This document shows, one piece after another, positions 7,841-9,784 of a DNA stretch of 9,784 bases; the first letter of the stretch is position 1, and each line of letters starts with the position of its first letter. The notes below the pieces were generated by a model that saw nothing but the letters and a program-made list of their open reading frames with translations, had not been told where the DNA came from and ran no database searches. Origin of the DNA: Verrucomicrobiota bacterium (GTDB lineage Bacteria > Verrucomicrobiota > Verrucomicrobiia > Limisphaerales > UBA1096); contig JASLKI010000170.1 of NCBI GenBank assembly GCA_030747575.1, positions 1-9,784 on the forward strand, given 5' to 3'. Made by a program: the position numbers and the translations under genes.

Positions 7841-9208
7841 ATGAATGCAGAATTTATAGCCAGCATGGAATACTGGGAGCGCGAAAAAGGGCTCGATCGC
7901 GAGATCCTTATCAGTGCTGTCGAGGATGCAATGGTCTCCGCAGCCAAACGCGCAGTCGGCCCCGCCCGGGAACTGCGTTGCGAAATCGACCGCAAAGACG
8001 GCGACATCCGTGCCTTCGCCACGTTGATCGTGGTGGAGGCGGTCACCGACAAACAAAACGAAATCAGCCTGGACTCCGCTCAGCGTTTCAAGCCGGATGC
8101 CCAATTGGAGGAGGAGCTTGAAGTCGAAGTCACCCCGAAAAATTTCGGCCGGATCGCCTCGCAGAATGCCAAGCAGGCACTGATGCAGGCCATTCGCCGA
8201 GCGGAGAAAGCGTTGATCTACACCGAGTTCAAAGACCGCGTCGGCGACATCGTCAGCGGCGAGGTACGGGGATTCGACCGCTCGGATGTCCTCGTTGACC
8301 TGGGCAAGTTTGAGGCTCTGCTGCCCAACCGCGAGCGGGTGCCCACCGAAGAATACCAACGGGGCGAACGCATCCGCTGCCTAGTCAAGGCCGTGGAGGG
8401 ATCTGACAGCAGCTCCGAGATTATCCTCTCCCGCAGGGATTCCGACTTTGTCATCAAGCTGTTTCAGCTCGAAGTTTCCGAGATCAACGACGGCACCATC
8501 GAGATCAAGGCCATCGCCCGGGAACCGGGCTTTCGCACCAAGCTCGCGGTGCACTCGCGAGACGAGAAGGTGGATCCCGTCGGGGCCTGCGTCGGGCTTC
8601 GCGGCCAACGCGTAAAGAACATCGTCCGGGAACTCAACAATGAGAAAATTGACATCATCCGCTGGGATTCGGACGTCGAGACTTATGTGACCAACTCTCT
8701 CGCCCCGGCACAACTCAAGCGGCTGGAGATTCAGCAGGACAGAAAACGGGTTCACGTCCTGGTGGATCCCGATCAACTCTCGCTGGCCATCGGCCGGCGC
8801 GGCCAAAACGCCCGCCTCACCAGCTTACTCACCGGGTGGCAGATCGACATCGATCCCGAGCAGGAAGTTCGGGTCGGGTTCGAGGAGCAGGTGGCCGACG
8901 CCGTTGACGCCTTAGCCGCCATCCCCGGCATCGAGAAGGAGCAGGCCGACGCCCTCGTGCACGCAGGTCTCCTGACGTTAGATGCCCTAAACGGCGTCGA
9001 GGCATCCGACCTCGCCGATATACCGGGCCTCGCCGAACATGCCGAGTCGGTCCTGGCGGCCGCCCACGCCGAGAAGGTGCGCCGCGCGGGAGCGGGCACC
9101 AACCCGCTGATAAACGACACGGCCCCCGAGGCAGAGACACCTGCTCCTGAGCCAGCGAAGCCTCAAGCCGCCGAGGAATCAACCGCCCAGCCCAAGGAGG
9201 CTGAGTAA
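7841..9208 (+). CDS. nusA: NusA, transcription elongation/termination factor
   Basis: NusA binds RNA polymerase and nascent RNA, promotes pausing and intrinsic termination, and takes part in antitermination. The 455-residue product shows the polymerase-binding N-terminal domain (about 1-130; MEYWEREKGLDREILISAVEDAM), an S1 domain (about 134-200; VGDIVSGEVRGF), KH1 with GLRG (252-255; DPVGACVGLRGQRVKNIVREL) and KH2 with GRRG (318-321; LSLAIGRRGQNARL). Residues about 350-415 are a helix-hairpin-helix-like module (IPGIEKEQADALVHAG, IPGLAEHAESVL). The last 40 residues are a Pro/Ala/Glu-rich tail. The ATG at 7841 gives the normal NusA N terminus; the frame is open back to 7691, but those 50 codons do not resemble NusA and overlap the leader hairpin. 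Only a weak GACGGA precedes the start. The infB gene follows after 71 bp. No rimP lies upstream. Confidence 0.97.
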   Translation: MNAEFIASMEYWEREKGLDREILISAVEDAMVSAAKRAVGPARELRCEIDRKDGDIRAFATLIVVEAVTDKQNEISLDSAQRFKPDAQLEEELEVEVTPKNFGRIASQNAKQALMQAIRRAEKALIYTEFKDRVGDIVSGEVRGFDRSDVLVDLGKFEALLPNRERVPTEEYQRGERIRCLVKAVEGSDSSSEIILSRRDSDFVIKLFQLEVSEINDGTIEIKAIAREPGFRTKLAVHSRDEKVDPVGACVGLRGQRVKNIVRELNNEKIDIIRWDSDVETYVTNSLAPAQLKRLEIQQDRKRVHVLVDPDQLSLAIGRRGQNARLTSLLTGWQIDIDPEQEVRVGFEEQVADAVDALAAIPGIEKEQADALVHAGLLTLDALNGVEASDLADIPGLAEHAESVLAAAHAEKVRRAGAGTNPLINDTAPEAETPAPEPAKPQAAEESTAQPKEAE

Positions 9209-9260
9209 CCGGATACATTCCGGCACCGCTTGGCCAAGCGCGATGCTGCCTTTAGCTAAA
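9209..9260 (+). repeat. Three inverted repeats between nusA and infB
   Basis: The spacer starts directly after the nusA stop with CCGGA-N5-TCCGG (9209-9223). Next is an exact 14-bp dispersed palindrome CGCTTGGCCAAGCG (9227-9240), then a perfect TTTAGCTAAA palindrome (9251-9260). The nearest T run (9274-9279) lies 13 bp beyond the last palindrome and abuts the infB ATG, so none is a clear intrinsic terminator. The hairpins could act in mRNA processing or in setting nusA/infB ratios; the 14-bp copy is more likely another instance of the genome motif. Confidence 0.7.
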
Positions 9261-9279
9261 CCGCAAACAGATATTTTTT

Positions 9280-9784
9280 ATGCCCGTTCGCATTTATGAG
9301 ATTGCCAAAAAGGTAGGGATATCCAGCAAGGAAGTCCTGACCAAGGCCAAAGAGTTGGGGATCACCAACGCGAAGGTTGCCTCGAGCACCCTAGACAAAA
9401 TCACCGCCGAGTACCTCGAGGGAAAAATCGCCGGCACGCAGGAACCCGAGCCAGAGCCCGCTCCGGTTGCGGTCGAGCCGGTCATCATCACCGCTCCCGA
9501 AGAGGAGCCCGAAGAGGAGGCTGTCGACGAAACCGAAGAGGAGACTGCCGACGAAACCGAGGCCGATGCGGAGCAGGATGCCGCCGAGGAAGAGGAAGCC
9601 GAGGAGCCAGAGAAGGAGGAGGAAGAGTCAACCGATCTGGGTAAAAAAGTGGGCTTTATCGAGTTGGGCAACATGCCGGTTCGACCCGCGGTACGTGAAC
9701 GCAAAAAGAAAAAAGACAAGAAACCGGCCAAAGACCCGGAGTCCAAGCGGCCGGCAACCGCTCCCGCAACCGCTCCCGCAACCG
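9280..9784 (+). CDS. infB: Translation initiation factor IF-2, N-terminal part
   Basis: IF-2 is the GTPase that places initiator tRNA on the ribosome. Only the first 168 codons are in the window; the gene runs off the right edge, so the GTPase domain is not seen. Residues 1-30 (MPVRIYEIAKKVGISSKEVL, then TKAKELGI) match the IF-2 N-terminal helical domain. Residues about 54-119 are an extremely acidic, Glu-rich linker, and 138-150 a basic RERKKKKDKK stretch, followed by a Pro/Ala/Thr repeat. Such long disordered N-terminal linkers are usual and variable in IF-2. The ATG at 9280 gives the expected start but has no Shine-Dalgarno, only a T run before it. The position right after nusA supports the assignment. 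Confidence 0.93.
   Translation, partial: MPVRIYEIAKKVGISSKEVLTKAKELGITNAKVASSTLDKITAEYLEGKIAGTQEPEPEPAPVAVEPVIITAPEEEPEEEAVDETEEETADETEADAEQDAAEEEEAEEPEKEEEESTDLGKKVGFIELGNMPVRPAVRERKKKKDKKPAKDPESKRPATAPATAPAT
9754..9784 (+). repeat. 12-bp tandem repeat in infB linker
   Basis: GCAACCGCTCCC occurs twice (9754-9765, 9766-9777) and continues for 7 more bases to the window edge. It encodes Ala-Thr-Ala-Pro units in the disordered IF-2 linker. The total copy number cannot be known because the sequence ends inside the array. Confidence 0.8.

Noticed and set aside
9227..9240. Intrinsic terminator between nusA and infB
   Set aside because: The palindrome has almost no loop as a perfect inverted repeat, and no T run follows within 30 bp. 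The T run at 9274-9279 is too far and directly abuts the infB start.

Overview
The window holds seven genes of a GC-rich, Gram-negative, probably Verrucomicrobiota-like bacterium. The placement is an inference from protein style. An LptD-type outer-membrane protein and a DnaK with the Gram-negative N-terminal-domain insert point to a diderm cell, but no sequence in the window fixes the phylum. The recognisable genes are housekeeping genes. I see no phage, transposon, CRISPR, tRNA or rRNA.

Layout. Positions 5-6480 carry a minus-strand block, in transcription order dnaK, groES, groEL, then lptD. A strong intrinsic terminator (2393-2423) separates groEL from lptD. Upstream of dnaK, also on the minus strand, is an unrecognised four-helix membrane protein (6701-7570). 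A 270-bp divergent region (7571-7840) separates it from a plus-strand pair, nusA (7841-9208) and infB (9280 to the window edge, truncated). No stretch over 300 bases lacks a gene.

How the genes work together. DnaK and GroEL/GroES are the two main ATP-driven folding systems and sit in one co-directional cluster, but grpE, dnaJ, hrcA and a CIRCE operator are not in the window. LptD inserts lipopolysaccharide into the outer membrane. NusA and IF-2 couple transcription elongation/termination with translation initiation in the familiar nusA-infB order, but rimP, the common first gene of that operon, is not directly upstream.

The most unusual signal is a dispersed perfect palindrome with core CGCTTGGCCAAGCG. 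Four exact 14-bp copies occur (inside the lptD signal-peptide codons, before lptD, inside the membrane-protein gene and between nusA and infB). A one-mismatch copy forms a hairpin after the membrane-protein gene, and shorter 8-12-bp cores lie in lptD and groEL. It appears both in coding sequence, read in all three frames, and at gene boundaries, so it looks like a genome-wide HIP1-style motif. The second lead is the nusA leader, which has a terminator-like hairpin and a mutually exclusive 7-bp pairing that would suit attenuation control.
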